From Flavobacterium okayamense (GTDB lineage: Bacteria; Bacteroidota; Bacteroidia; Flavobacteriales; Flavobacteriaceae), in assembly GCF_019702945.1 (NCBI RefSeq), contig NZ_AP024749.1, positions 1,426,001 through 1,490,000 on the forward strand: a stretch of DNA of 64,000 bases, in the 5' to 3' direction. Shown here in pieces: positions 27,410-35,186 of this stretch. The stretch's first letter is position 1. Each line of letters opens with the position of its first letter. A model generated the notes under the pieces. The model saw only the letters and a program-made list of their open reading frames with translations. It did no database searches and had not been told where the DNA came from. The position numbers were made by a program, and so were the translations under genes.

Positions 27410-28681
27410 ATGAGAGAAAATGTTTTGCACTACTTGTGGTTGCATAAGTGTTATGATGTAACCAATATTTATACTACAAATAACGAAAAAGTAGAAGTTT
27501 TAAATTCTGGACAATATTTACAATCTTCTGGTCCAGATTTTTTTAATGCTCAATTAATTATAAACAACCAAAAATGGGCTGGAAATGTAGAATTACATGT
27601 AAAGTCTTCAGATTGGTATTTACATCATCATGAAAAAGATGAAAATTATGATAATGTAATTCTACATGTAGTTTGGGAACATGATGTTGAAGTCTACAGG
27701 AAAGATAAAACGGAAATTCCTGTATTGGAATTAAAAAATTTTATTGAATTAGAAACACTTAGCAAGATTAAAAGGCTATTCAGTAAAAAATCATGGATTA
27801 ATTGTGAAGATTCATTAAGTAAAGTTTCTGATTTTACTTGGTTTTCATGGAAAGAAGGTCTTTTTTTAGAACGGCTGGAAATAAAATCAAAATTAATCTA
27901 TCAAGTTTTCGAAAATTGTGACAAAGACTGGGAAGCAACATTTTTTATTTTATTGGCTAAAAATTTTGGATTAAATATAAATGGAAATACTTTTTTTGAA
28001 ATTGCCAGAAGTATTCCGTTTACTATTGTAAGAAAAGAATCTTTTGAAATAAAACAACTCGAGTCTCTGTTTTTGGGTAGAGCTAATTTATTAAATAAAG
28101 ATTTTCAAGATGAATATGCTAATGAGCTCAAAAAGATTTGGGAATATCAAAAAAGTAAATACAATTTAACTGAATTAAAAACAATTCAAGTTCAGTTTTA
28201 TAAATTGCGCCCTGATAATTTTCCAACAATTAGATTAGCACAATTAGCATCTCTTTATGTCGTTTCAAAAAATCTATTTGATAGAATTACTAGAATATCG
28301 ACTTTTGAAGAATTAAAAGAAATTTTTAATATACAAGTTTCTACTTATTGGCAAAGTCATTATAATTTTGATAAGGTTTCAAAGAAAAGGCATGTGAAAT
28401 TGACGAATAGTTTTATTGAATTAATTGCTATAAATTCTGTAGTGCCCATTCAATTTGCTTATGGTAAGTATAATGGTAAAGAAAATTTGGATGAATATTT
28501 AAAACTAATGTATAGTTTAAATGCAGAAAGTAATATTATAATAAAAAGGTTTGAAGAATTTGGCATTGAAGTTAAAGATGCATTTGACTCTCAAGCATTA
28601 CTTCAATTAAAAAATGAATACTGTAATTTTCAGAAATGTTTAAAGTGTAAAATAGGTGTTGAACTTCTTCAAAAAAGTTAA
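27410..28681 (+). CDS. DUF2851 family protein
   Basis: A 423-residue protein of the DUF2851 family, widespread in Bacteroidota with no established function. Recognisable features are the N-terminal HYLWLHKCYD, the SGPDFFNAQLIINNQKWAGN block with VELHVKSSDWYLHHHEKD, and ILHVVWEHD; these resemble a nuclease-like His/Asp cluster but no activity is known. The C-terminus has a Cys pair pattern (CNFQKCLKCKIG). It is divergent from the PNGase F-like gene, with 72 bases between them. Confidence 0.88.
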   Translation: MRENVLHYLWLHKCYDVTNIYTTNNEKVEVLNSGQYLQSSGPDFFNAQLIINNQKWAGNVELHVKSSDWYLHHHEKDENYDNVILHVVWEHDVEVYRKDKTEIPVLELKNFIELETLSKIKRLFSKKSWINCEDSLSKVSDFTWFSWKEGLFLERLEIKSKLIYQVFENCDKDWEATFFILLAKNFGLNINGNTFFEIARSIPFTIVRKESFEIKQLESLFLGRANLLNKDFQDEYANELKKIWEYQKSKYNLTELKTIQVQFYKLRPDNFPTIRLAQLASLYVVSKNLFDRITRISTFEELKEIFNIQVSTYWQSHYNFDKVSKKRHVKLTNSFIELIAINSVVPIQFAYGKYNGKENLDEYLKLMYSLNAESNIIIKRFEEFGIEVKDAFDSQALLQLKNEYCNFQKCLKCKIGVELLQKS

Positions 28682-28689
28682 TACATTTG
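28659..28689 (+). promoter_or_regulatory. Probable promoter of the PspC-domain gene
   Basis: TTG (28659-28661), 20 bases, then TACATTTG (28682-28689), 13 bases before the ATG at 28703. It starts inside the 3' end of the DUF2851 gene. Confidence 0.55.
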
Positions 28690-28702
28690 AATAAATTAAA
28701 TT

Positions 28703-28924
28703 ATGATAACTAATCTACTTCATTTTTTTGAAAAACATGGCTTTTTTGTAGCACAACGTTTTGCGGAAAGACTTGGTATGCGTGCCACAAATGTTCGTTT
28801 GTTTTTTATATATATATCTTTCATTACAGTAGGTTTAGGTTTTGGGTTTTACTTAACTTTAGCTTTCTTGTTGCGTTTAAAAGACATGATTTACACAAAG
28901 CGAAGTTCGGTTTTTGATTTATAG
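28703..28924 (+). CDS. PspC domain small membrane protein
   Basis: A 73-residue PspC-family protein. The first part (FVAQRFAERLGMRATNVRLF) matches the start of PspC domains, where a short segment precedes a transmembrane helix (FIYISFITVGLGFGFYLTLAFLL region). PspC proteins elsewhere sense envelope or membrane stress with other Psp components, but no other psp gene is nearby, so the local role is unclear. Confidence 0.8.
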   Translation: MITNLLHFFEKHGFFVAQRFAERLGMRATNVRLFFIYISFITVGLGFGFYLTLAFLLRLKDMIYTKRSSVFDL

Positions 28925-28952
28925 TGTCTGATTACTATAGTGTTAAGTTTTC

Positions 28953-28982
28953 TTTGTTTTTTAGTTTGTTTTATTATCTTTG
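28953..28982 (+). promoter_or_regulatory. Promoter of the sodium-dependent transporter
   Basis: TTTG (28953-28956), 18 bases, then TATCTTTG (28975-28982), 24 bases before the ATG at 29007. Confidence 0.65.
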
Positions 28983-29006
28983 GGGAATTAACAACCAATC
29001 AAACGT

Positions 29007-30827
29007 ATGTCTACAAAAACTGATTCTTGGGGCTCTCGAGTAGGTCTCATTTTAGCAATGGCAGGAAATGCTGTTGGACTTGGAAACTTTTTGCGTTTTC
29101 CAGTACAAGCAGTACAAAATGGAGGAGGAGCTTTTATTATTCCTTATTTAGTTTGTTTTTTAGTAATGGGTATTCCATTATTATTTATAGAATGGTCAAC
29201 AGGTCGTTACGGTGGTAAATATGGGAACCACAGTACACCTTATATTCTAGATACAATGGCAAAAGGAAGAATTTGGAAATACATAGGTGTTTTCGGAATT
29301 TTTACAAATATTGCTGTTGCTGCTTATTATTGTTACATTGAATCTTGGACAATGTCTTATGTGTATCATTCTATAGTTGGTACATTTAACGGAATGTCAC
29401 AAGCTGATGTGGCTGGTTTTTTTAATTCGTATGTAGATGTAGCGCACTCAACAACTGGAATTCCTTATGAAGCAGTTGTTTTTTATGTGATATGTTTATT
29501 ATTAAACACTTATATTTTATCTAAAGGTTTAGGTGGAATTGAAAAAGTGGCTAAAATTGGTATGCCATTGTTAATTTTATTTGGTGTAATTTTAGCTGTA
29601 AGAGGTTTAACTTTAGGTACCTCAGGAGCTTCTGATATTTTCCCAGAGGCGAATGCTTGGGATGGTCTTAACTTCTTATGGACGCCTCAATTCGATTCAT
29701 TAAGTAATCCTAAAGTTTGGTTAGCTGCTGCTGGACAAATCTTCTTTACCCTTTCTGTAGGTATGGGAACAATTCATTGTTATGCTGCTTACTTGAAAGA
29801 AAGAGATGATATTGCTTTAAATGCTGTTTCAGCAGGATTTATGAACGAGTTTGTAGAAGTGGTGTTAGGTAGTTTAATAGTAATTCCAATTGCTGCAGGA
29901 TATTTAGGTTTAGACTGGGTAATTCAAAATGCAGGTTTTGGAATGGCTTTCCAAACTATGCCATATTTATTTCAACAATGGGGAGATGTTATTGCTATTT
30001 TTGCTGGCGTTTTCTGGTTCGGGTTATTATTCTTTGCAGGAATTACATCGTCATTAGCAATGGGAACTCCTTGGATGGGCTTTATGCGTGATGAATTTAA
30101 TTGGAGTAAAAACAAAGGAGCATGGTCATTTGGTTTACTTGCATTAACAATGGGATTGCCTACTGTTGTTTTTTATAATGAAGGTTTGTTTGATCAATAT
30201 GATTATTGGGCAGGAACTGTAAGTTTAGTAGTTTTTGCATTCCTAGAAACTATATTGTTTTCATATATTTTTGGTATTAAAAAAGGTTGGTCTGAAATTA
30301 ACAAGGGAGCTGATATTAAACTTCCAGGAATTTATAAATATGTAATTTTAATTGTTACTCCTGCTTTATTAGGTTGGGTTTTAATTTCTAGTATTCCAGA
30401 TTGGATTGATAAAGTAAAAGATAGCGATACACACAACAAGGAATGGTTTGCTAATACTTACTATGCTGAAAATTTTGATGCTTCCGGAAATACAAAGGGT
30501 AAAGTTGTAGAGGTTTCTCCTCAGCATGTAAAACTTGCTTTTGATAACGAGAAAAAAGTTTTCGACAAAGCAACTGGAGAAGTAATAAAAGTGCCGTTTA
30601 CAGATTATAAAGTATATAATTTTGATGCTGATAAAAATCAGCAAGTTACTGTAAAAATGGATCAGGTGGTTTCACCAAAAGACGAAATAGCAACAGGCGA
30701 TTTCACTAATAATACTTTATATAAATTTATGGGAAGGATGTTATTATTAGCATTGTTTTTATTTATTTCGTTAGTAGTATTTTTTGCATATAAAAAACGA
30801 GTTAAAGAAGGGAGAGCTACAATATGA
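29007..30827 (+). CDS. Neurotransmitter:sodium symporter (SNF) family transporter
   Basis: Inner-membrane Na+-coupled amino acid importer of the NSS/SNF family. The N-terminus has the signature WGSRVGLILAMAGNAVGLGN with FLRFP, and GGGAFIIPYLVCF follows. About 12 transmembrane helices are visible. At 606 residues it is longer than bacterial relatives such as LeuT or MetP (about 500-550). The extra length is mainly a hydrophilic segment of about 105 residues (about 471-575, from DSDTHNKEW to FTNNTLYKF) between the last two helices. The stop overlaps a 52-residue gene (ATGA at 30824-30827) that looks like a small transporter subunit. The substrate is unknown. Confidence 0.92.
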   Translation: MSTKTDSWGSRVGLILAMAGNAVGLGNFLRFPVQAVQNGGGAFIIPYLVCFLVMGIPLLFIEWSTGRYGGKYGNHSTPYILDTMAKGRIWKYIGVFGIFTNIAVAAYYCYIESWTMSYVYHSIVGTFNGMSQADVAGFFNSYVDVAHSTTGIPYEAVVFYVICLLLNTYILSKGLGGIEKVAKIGMPLLILFGVILAVRGLTLGTSGASDIFPEANAWDGLNFLWTPQFDSLSNPKVWLAAAGQIFFTLSVGMGTIHCYAAYLKERDDIALNAVSAGFMNEFVEVVLGSLIVIPIAAGYLGLDWVIQNAGFGMAFQTMPYLFQQWGDVIAIFAGVFWFGLLFFAGITSSLAMGTPWMGFMRDEFNWSKNKGAWSFGLLALTMGLPTVVFYNEGLFDQYDYWAGTVSLVVFAFLETILFSYIFGIKKGWSEINKGADIKLPGIYKYVILIVTPALLGWVLISSIPDWIDKVKDSDTHNKEWFANTYYAENFDASGNTKGKVVEVSPQHVKLAFDNEKKVFDKATGEVIKVPFTDYKVYNFDADKNQQVTVKMDQVVSPKDEIATGDFTNNTLYKFMGRMLLLALFLFISLVVFFAYKKRVKEGRATI

Positions 30828-30982
30828 ATACAACAGCAATAATAACAATGGTTTGCGCACAAGGAATTGTAATTGCTTTTGCGTCTTATTTCTTTTATAA
30901 AGTATTAACTACTCCACCAAAGCAAGAGCCAGATTCGTTCAGCGAAAATGATGATGTTTTAGTGCGACAAGAGGAAGAGTAA
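30824..30982 (+). CDS. Small membrane subunit (MetS-like) of the sodium-dependent transporter
   Basis: A 52-residue ORF that begins in the ATGA overlap with the transporter stop and ends at 30982. It has one hydrophobic helix (TAIITMVCAQGIVIAFASYFFY, about 4-25) and an acidic tail (SFSENDDVLVRQEEE). In Corynebacterium, MetP of this same family needs a similar tiny membrane protein, MetS, for methionine and alanine uptake. The position, size and topology here match, but sequence similarity is weak by eye, so the MetS label is an inference from context. Confidence 0.75.
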   Translation: MNTTAIITMVCAQGIVIAFASYFFYKVLTTPPKQEPDSFSENDDVLVRQEEE

Positions 30983-30992
30983 TATTTATTAT

Positions 30993-31877
30993 ATGAACAA
31001 ATTAAAATCCTATTTCATGTTTTCTTCAGGACAGCGAAATGGGATTTTTGTTTTAATTCTGATCGTATTAGTTTTACAACTGGTAATTTTTAATTTCAAT
31101 AAATTAATACCTAAAGCGGAGCATCAAGAACGAAGCTATTCTAATCTAAAATGGTTGTCTTTTCAGTCTAAAATAGATAGCTTAAAGTCGACTTCTAAAA
31201 ATCAAGAATATAAATTACAGCCATTTAATCCTAATTATATTTCCGATTATAAGGGTTATATGTTAGGAATGTCTTTAGAAGAAATAGATAGGCTCCACAA
31301 ATTCAGAGAAGAAGGTAGATTTATAAACTCAATTTCTGATTTTAAGAAAGTTACTAATGTTTCTGATTCTTTATTAAATAAAATATCACCGTATTTTAAG
31401 TTTCCAGATTGGGTTGTAGCAAAATCTACTTCCAAAAAAGATCAACATCAATTTTTTGAGAAAAATAAAATCGAAAGAAAGAATATAAATGAAGCTTCTA
31501 AAGAAGAATTGATGAAAGTTTATGGAATAGGTGATAAACTTTCGGATATAATTCTGAAGGATAAAGAAAAGTTTGGTGAGTTTGTTACAATTGAGCAATT
31601 AAAATATGTTTGGGGTATTACTCCGGAGACATTTGAGAATATCACTAAAAGTTTTTTTGTAGAAAGAACACAAACTCCAATAACAAAATTGAAAATTAAT
31701 GAAGCTTCAACAAAAGAGCTCTCTCAATTCCCGTATTTCAATTATAAAATTGCTAAAGAGATTGTAACTCAAAGAAGTATGAATGGGAGTTTTGCTAAAG
31801 TTGAGGATTTAACAAAAATTAATAATTTTCCAGTTGAAAAAATAGAAATAATAGTTTTATATTTGGAAATAAATTAG
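30993..31877 (+). CDS. ComEA-like helix-hairpin-helix protein
   Basis: A 294-residue protein with an N-terminal membrane helix (GIFVLILIVLVLQLVIF, about 19-35) and three helix-hairpin-helix units. These are DYKGYMLGMSLEEIDRLHKF (about 75-120), NINEASKEELMKVYGIGDKL (about 162-205) and KINEASTKELSQFPYFNYKI (about 235-290). The 'NiNeAs.eeL....GIG.k.A..I' pattern is that of ComEA-type DNA-binding domains. It may bind DNA at the envelope, for instance in DNA uptake, but no other competence gene is nearby. It follows the transporter pair after 10 bases. Confidence 0.85.
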   Translation: MNKLKSYFMFSSGQRNGIFVLILIVLVLQLVIFNFNKLIPKAEHQERSYSNLKWLSFQSKIDSLKSTSKNQEYKLQPFNPNYISDYKGYMLGMSLEEIDRLHKFREEGRFINSISDFKKVTNVSDSLLNKISPYFKFPDWVVAKSTSKKDQHQFFEKNKIERKNINEASKEELMKVYGIGDKLSDIILKDKEKFGEFVTIEQLKYVWGITPETFENITKSFFVERTQTPITKLKINEASTKELSQFPYFNYKIAKEIVTQRSMNGSFAKVEDLTKINNFPVEKIEIIVLYLEIN

Positions 31878-31904
31878 AAATACATAAAAATAATCCAAAA
31901 TAAT

Positions 31905-33074
31905 ATGAATTCTATATATTTCACTGAAGAACATCAGCTGTTTAGAGAAAGTTTGCGAGATTTTCTGAATAAAGAAGTTGTGCCCCATATTGAGAAATGG
32001 GAAAATACTGGAACTATTGAACGCTTTATTTGGAAAAAATTTGGTGAAATGGGTTTCTTTGGTATTCGTTATCCAGAGGCTTATGGCGGAATGAATCTAG
32101 ATTTATTTTACACTGTAATATTTTTAGAAGAACTTCAAAAAATTAAATCTGCAGGTTTTGCAGCGGCTATGTGGGCGCATTCTTATTTGGCTATGACGCA
32201 TTTAAATGCTGAAGGAGATGAGCGAATCAAACAAGAATATTTAGCACCAAGTATTTCAGGTGAATTAATTGGAGCATTATGTATTACAGAGCCTTTTGGT
32301 GGCAGTGATGTTGCAGGAATGCGAACAATTGCTGTTAAAAAAGGAGATAAGTATGTAATTAATGGCTCAAAAACTTTTATTACTAATGGTGTATATGCAG
32401 ACTATTATGTTGTTGCTGCTAAAACAAATCCCGATTTAGGAAATAAAGGAATTAGTATTTTTTTAGTTGATGCAAAATTAAATGGTGTTTCTGCTACTAA
32501 ATTAGATAAATTAGGTTGGAGAGCGTCTGATACAGGCGAAATAGCTTTTGATAATGTTGAGATTCCACTAGAAAACTTAATGGGTGAAGAAGGGAAAGGA
32601 TTTGCTTACATTATGCAACACTTTGCTTTAGAAAGACTAATCATGGCAATTAATGCACACGCAAGAGCTGAATATGCTATCGATTATACATTAGAATATA
32701 TGTCGCAACGCGAAGCTTTTGGTAAAACAATTGATAAGTTTCAAGCACTTCGTCATAAAATTGTAGAACACGCAACAGAGGTTGAGCATTGTAAAATATT
32801 TAACTATGCAGCTGTGGCAAATTTAGATAAAGGAGAATATGTTGTTAAAGAAGCAACTATGGCAAAATTAAAATCTACTAAAGTTGCTGATGATACCATA
32901 TATGATTGTTTACAAATGTTAGGTGGTTATGGTTATATGGAAGAATACCCTTTAGCACGTTTATTTAGAGATAGTCGTTTAGGACCAATTGGAGGAGGAA
33001 CTTCTGAAATTTTAAAAGAGATTCTTTCAAAAATGATTATCGATAATAAAAATTACGAACCAGCAGTTAAATAA
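31905..33074 (+). CDS. Acyl-CoA dehydrogenase (long-chain type)
   Basis: FAD enzyme that introduces the trans-2 double bond into acyl-CoA in beta-oxidation. It has the N-terminal helical part (FTEEHQLFRESLRDFLNKEV), ALCITEPFGGSDVAGM, GSKTFITNG and the C-terminal LGGYGYMEEYPLARLFRDSR with GPIGGGTSEI. The usual medium-chain catalytic Glu position (the E of YEGT) is Gly here. Glu256 in HARAEYAIDYT aligns with the catalytic Glu of long-chain and isovaleryl-CoA dehydrogenases, so this is the LCAD-type arrangement. The 389-residue length is normal. The chain-length preference is not certain. Confidence 0.92.
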   Translation: MNSIYFTEEHQLFRESLRDFLNKEVVPHIEKWENTGTIERFIWKKFGEMGFFGIRYPEAYGGMNLDLFYTVIFLEELQKIKSAGFAAAMWAHSYLAMTHLNAEGDERIKQEYLAPSISGELIGALCITEPFGGSDVAGMRTIAVKKGDKYVINGSKTFITNGVYADYYVVAAKTNPDLGNKGISIFLVDAKLNGVSATKLDKLGWRASDTGEIAFDNVEIPLENLMGEEGKGFAYIMQHFALERLIMAINAHARAEYAIDYTLEYMSQREAFGKTIDKFQALRHKIVEHATEVEHCKIFNYAAVANLDKGEYVVKEATMAKLKSTKVADDTIYDCLQMLGGYGYMEEYPLARLFRDSRLGPIGGGTSEILKEILSKMIIDNKNYEPAVK

Positions 33075-33083
33075 TTTTTAGAA

Positions 33084-33166
33084 GCTATTCCTGCTGTTTG
33101 CTTTATCTTTTTTGTCAATTCATACTTTTAGTCGAACAAAAAAGGATGTCGCTTACATCAGGGTTA
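33084..33166. repeat. Imperfect palindromic intergenic element
   Basis: The arms 33089-33116 and 33135-33163 are imperfect inverted repeats with matched blocks such as TTTTTTGT/ACAAAAAA, ATC/GAT and CCTG/CAGG. The element lies between the acyl-CoA dehydrogenase and the rpsU promoter, and has no ORF. From memory it resembles a palindromic sequence dispersed in flavobacterial genomes ('ATCTTTT...AAAAGGATGxCGCTT'), and part of the scheme recurs at 63188-63301. Confidence 0.5.
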
Positions 33167-33186
33167 TAAAAAAATATAATTATTTA

Positions 33187-33216
33187 TTTGTAATTAAAAA
33201 TAAATTTTTAGTTTTG
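33187..33216 (+). promoter_or_regulatory. rpsU promoter
   Basis: TTTG (33187-33190), 18 bases, then TAGTTTTG (33209-33216). The expected start site, a few bases downstream, leaves a short leader of about 25 bases that contains the Shine-Dalgarno element. Confidence 0.7.
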
Positions 33217-33226
33217 CAGTCTAAAT

Positions 33227-33237
33227 GAAAGGGGGTG
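33227..33237 (+). promoter_or_regulatory. Extended Shine-Dalgarno element of rpsU
   Basis: GAAAGGGGGTG pairs along its whole length (one G-U) with the conserved 16S rRNA 3' end (CACCUCCUUUC), 8 bases before the ATG. Such strong sites are rare in Bacteroidota, where the anti-Shine-Dalgarno is normally hidden by proteins bS21, bS18 and bS6. It supports the start at 33246 and suggests that rpsU is read best by ribosomes lacking bS21, giving autoregulation. Confidence 0.75.
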
Positions 33238-33245
33238 CCTAGATT

Positions 33246-33440
33246 ATGTTAATTATACCTATTAAAGACGGAGAAAATATCGATAAAGCATTAAAACGCT
33301 ACAAACGTAAATTCGACAAAACTGGAACTGTTCGTCAATTAAGATCACGTCAACAGTTTACAAAACCGTCAGTTTCAAGAAGAGCTGAAATTCAAAAAGC
33401 GCAATACATTCAAAGATTAAAAGATTCTGTTGAATCATAG
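33246..33440 (+). CDS. rpsU: 30S ribosomal protein S21
   Basis: Small basic ribosomal protein of the 30S platform (64 aa), beginning MLIIPIKDGENIDKALKRYK with the conserved basic helix VRQLRSRQQFTKPS. In Bacteroidetes ribosome structures bS21 covers the anti-Shine-Dalgarno of 16S rRNA. Its own gene has a very strong Shine-Dalgarno and its own promoter and terminator, which fits control by its own product. Confidence 0.97.
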   Translation: MLIIPIKDGENIDKALKRYKRKFDKTGTVRQLRSRQQFTKPSVSRRAEIQKAQYIQRLKDSVES

Positions 33441-33460
33441 TCTTCGAATTAAGTTTATAT

Positions 33461-33490
33461 AAAACCACCAGATTTCTGGTGGTTTTTTTT
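33461..33490 (+). terminator. rpsU terminator
   Basis: AAAACCACCAGA (33461-33472) pairs with 33475-33486 around a very short loop and is followed by T residues. Confidence 0.88.
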
Positions 33491-33521
33491 GTTATATTTG
33501 ACTTGAGTTAACTAATTGGTA

Positions 33522-34409
33522 ATGGAAAATAACATAATCTCATTTGTGGAATATCTTTCTAAAGAAAAAAAATATTCTAGTCATACCATTACAGCTTATG
33601 AAAATGATCTATTAGAGTTTAAAGATTTTATTGAAGTAGAGTTTAAGTGTTCTTTAAACGAAGTGCAATATAATTTAATAAGAGCTTGGATCGTTTCTCT
33701 AGTAGAAGGCGGCGTTTCAAATAAAACAATTAATCGAAAAATTTCTTCTCTAAAATCGTATTATAAGTTTTTATTGAAAATCAAAAAGATTGCAATTAAT
33801 CCATTACTAAAACATAAATCCTTAAAAGTTCCTAAAAAAGTTCAAATTCCGTTTTCTGAAAAAGAACTTGAACAAGTTTTTGAGTTGAATGATTTTTCTA
33901 ATAATTTTGAAGGAATAAGAAATAGACTTGTAATAGAGTTGTTTTATGCAACTGGTATTCGTAAAAGTGAACTCATAGAATTAAAAATAAAAAATGTTGA
34001 TTTAAAAAACAAAACATTAAAAGTTTTAGGGAAAAGAAATAAAGAGCGAATCTTGCCATTGTTAGATTGTACTATTAGTATTATTGAATCGTATTTAGTA
34101 TATAGGTTTGATTTAGAAATGGATAAAGATTCGGATGTGTTAATTTTGTCAAAAACTGGTAATAAATTAAGTCAATCGTTTGTTTATCGTTTAATAAATG
34201 TTTACTTTAGTAGTGTGTCTCAAAAGACGAAAAAGAGTCCGCACGTTCTTAGGCATTCATTTGCAACACATTTGTTAAATAATGGTGCTGATTTAAATTC
34301 TGTTAAAGAACTATTAGGGCATGCGAGCTTATCGTCAACTCAAATATATACACACAGTAGTCTTGCTGAACTTCAAAAAGTATATAAAGATTCGCATCCT
34401 AGAGGTTAA
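33522..34409 (+). CDS. xerC: Tyrosine recombinase XerC
   Basis: Site-specific recombinase that resolves chromosome dimers at dif with XerD. It has an N-terminal SAM-like DNA-binding domain (about 1-85, FVEYLSKEKKYSSHTITAYE). The catalytic domain has the Arg in ATGIRKSELIEL, the HxxR in SPHVLRHSFATHLL, the His in LLGHASLSST and the nucleophile Tyr in QIYTH. The C-terminus (KVYKDSHPRG) is XerC-like. ATG at 33522 (295 aa) is chosen over an in-frame TTG two codons earlier. Its genomic setting (between rpsU and hpf) is conserved housekeeping DNA, which argues against an integrase of a mobile element. Confidence 0.9.
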   Translation: MENNIISFVEYLSKEKKYSSHTITAYENDLLEFKDFIEVEFKCSLNEVQYNLIRAWIVSLVEGGVSNKTINRKISSLKSYYKFLLKIKKIAINPLLKHKSLKVPKKVQIPFSEKELEQVFELNDFSNNFEGIRNRLVIELFYATGIRKSELIELKIKNVDLKNKTLKVLGKRNKERILPLLDCTISIIESYLVYRFDLEMDKDSDVLILSKTGNKLSQSFVYRLINVYFSSVSQKTKKSPHVLRHSFATHLLNNGADLNSVKELLGHASLSSTQIYTHSSLAELQKVYKDSHPRG

Positions 34410-34441
34410 TAGTTTATTGTATAATTCTAAACATTTTTAAT

Positions 34442-34744
34442 ATGAAGGTAAATGTTCAGGCAGTTAACTTTAATGTTGACAAAAAATTAGTAGCGTTTAT
34501 TGATGAGAAATTATCAAAGCTAGAAAAGTATTTTGATAAGATTGTTTCGGTTGATGTTTTTTTAAGGACCGAAAATACTAGTGATAAAGAGAACAAAACA
34601 GCAGAGATTAAGGTTCATGTTCCAGGGGAAGAATTAGTGATAAAAAAAACTTGTAAAACTTTTGAAGAAGCGGTTGATATTTCAGAACAATCCTTGGAAA
34701 GAATGCTAACAAAATATAAGGAAAAAATAAGAGCACATGCTTAA
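34442..34744 (+). CDS. hpf: Ribosome hibernation promoting factor / RaiA family
   Basis: A 100-residue short-form HPF/RaiA protein, which binds the 30S decoding region and silences ribosomes in slow growth. The order of strands and helices (MKVNVQAVNFNVDKKLVAFI, FDKIVSVDVFLR, KTAEIKVHVPGEELVIKKTC, EEAVDISEQSLERMLTKYKE) is that of the family. The C-terminal dimerisation domain of the long form is absent. It follows xerC after 32 bases and may be co-transcribed. Confidence 0.92.
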   Translation: MKVNVQAVNFNVDKKLVAFIDEKLSKLEKYFDKIVSVDVFLRTENTSDKENKTAEIKVHVPGEELVIKKTCKTFEEAVDISEQSLERMLTKYKEKIRAHA

Positions 34745-34766
34745 TAAAAAAAAACTTAAAAAAAGT

Positions 34767-34796
34767 TTTGATTAAAAAATAAAATACATACATTTG
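34767..34796 (+). promoter_or_regulatory. Promoter of the tRNA-tuf operon
   Basis: TTTG (34767-34770), 18 bases, then TACATTTG (34789-34796). It sits between hpf and the first tRNA and is one of the best matches in the window. Confidence 0.7.
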
Positions 34797-34797
34797 C

Positions 34798-34824
34798 AGT
34801 CCGTTAGAAATAGCGGACTTTTTT
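34798..34824 (+). terminator. Hairpin with GAAA tetraloop between hpf and tRNA-Thr
   Basis: AGTCCGTTA (34798-34806) pairs with 34811-34819 around GAAA and is followed by six T. It may terminate the hpf transcript. Because it also lies right after the tRNA promoter's -7 box, it may instead be at the 5' end of the tRNA transcript. Confidence 0.6.
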
Positions 34825-34833
34825 ATTGAAGCC

Positions 34834-34907
34834 GCCGGTGTAGCTCAGCTGGCTAGAGCAGCTGATTTGTAATCAGCAGGTCGTGGGTTCGAGTCCCTCC
34901 ATCGGCT
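34834..34907 (+). tRNA. tRNA-Thr (anticodon TGT)
   Basis: Acceptor GCCGGTG (34834-34840) pairs with CATCGGC (34900-34906). The anticodon stem GCTGA/TCAGC encloses loop TTTGTAA, and the T-loop is GGGTTCGAGTCCC. The 3' CCA is not fully encoded. Confidence 0.95.
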
Positions 34908-34940
34908 CAAGTTCTGTAAAATATTGAAAATTAATGGTTT

Positions 34941-35022
<82 letters not shown>

Positions 35023-35054
35023 CTATTATTTTTTCCTGTCAGTGACAGGTTTAA

Positions 35055-35126
35055 GCCGGTGTAGCTCAGGGGTAGAGTACTTCCTTGGTAAGGAAGGGGT
35101 CACGGGTTCAAATCCCGTCATTGGCT
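35055..35126 (+). tRNA. tRNA-Thr (anticodon GGT)
   Basis: Acceptor GCCGGTG (35055-35061) pairs with CATTGGC (35119-35125). The anticodon stem CTTCC/GGAAG encloses loop TTGGTAA. Its acceptor nearly equals that of the first tRNA-Thr. A small hairpin (CCTGTC...GACAGG, about 35034-35048) separates it from tRNA-Tyr. Confidence 0.95.
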
Positions 35127-35186
35127 CTTTAAAGTTGTATTAAATTTGAACACTAATATATATTACTAAGATTAAATTATTAAGTC

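Noticed and set aside
33522..34409. XerC as integrase of a genomic island
   Set aside because: It lies among rpsU, hpf and the tRNA-tuf cluster with no att-like repeats, phage or cargo genes; its C-terminus is XerC-like.
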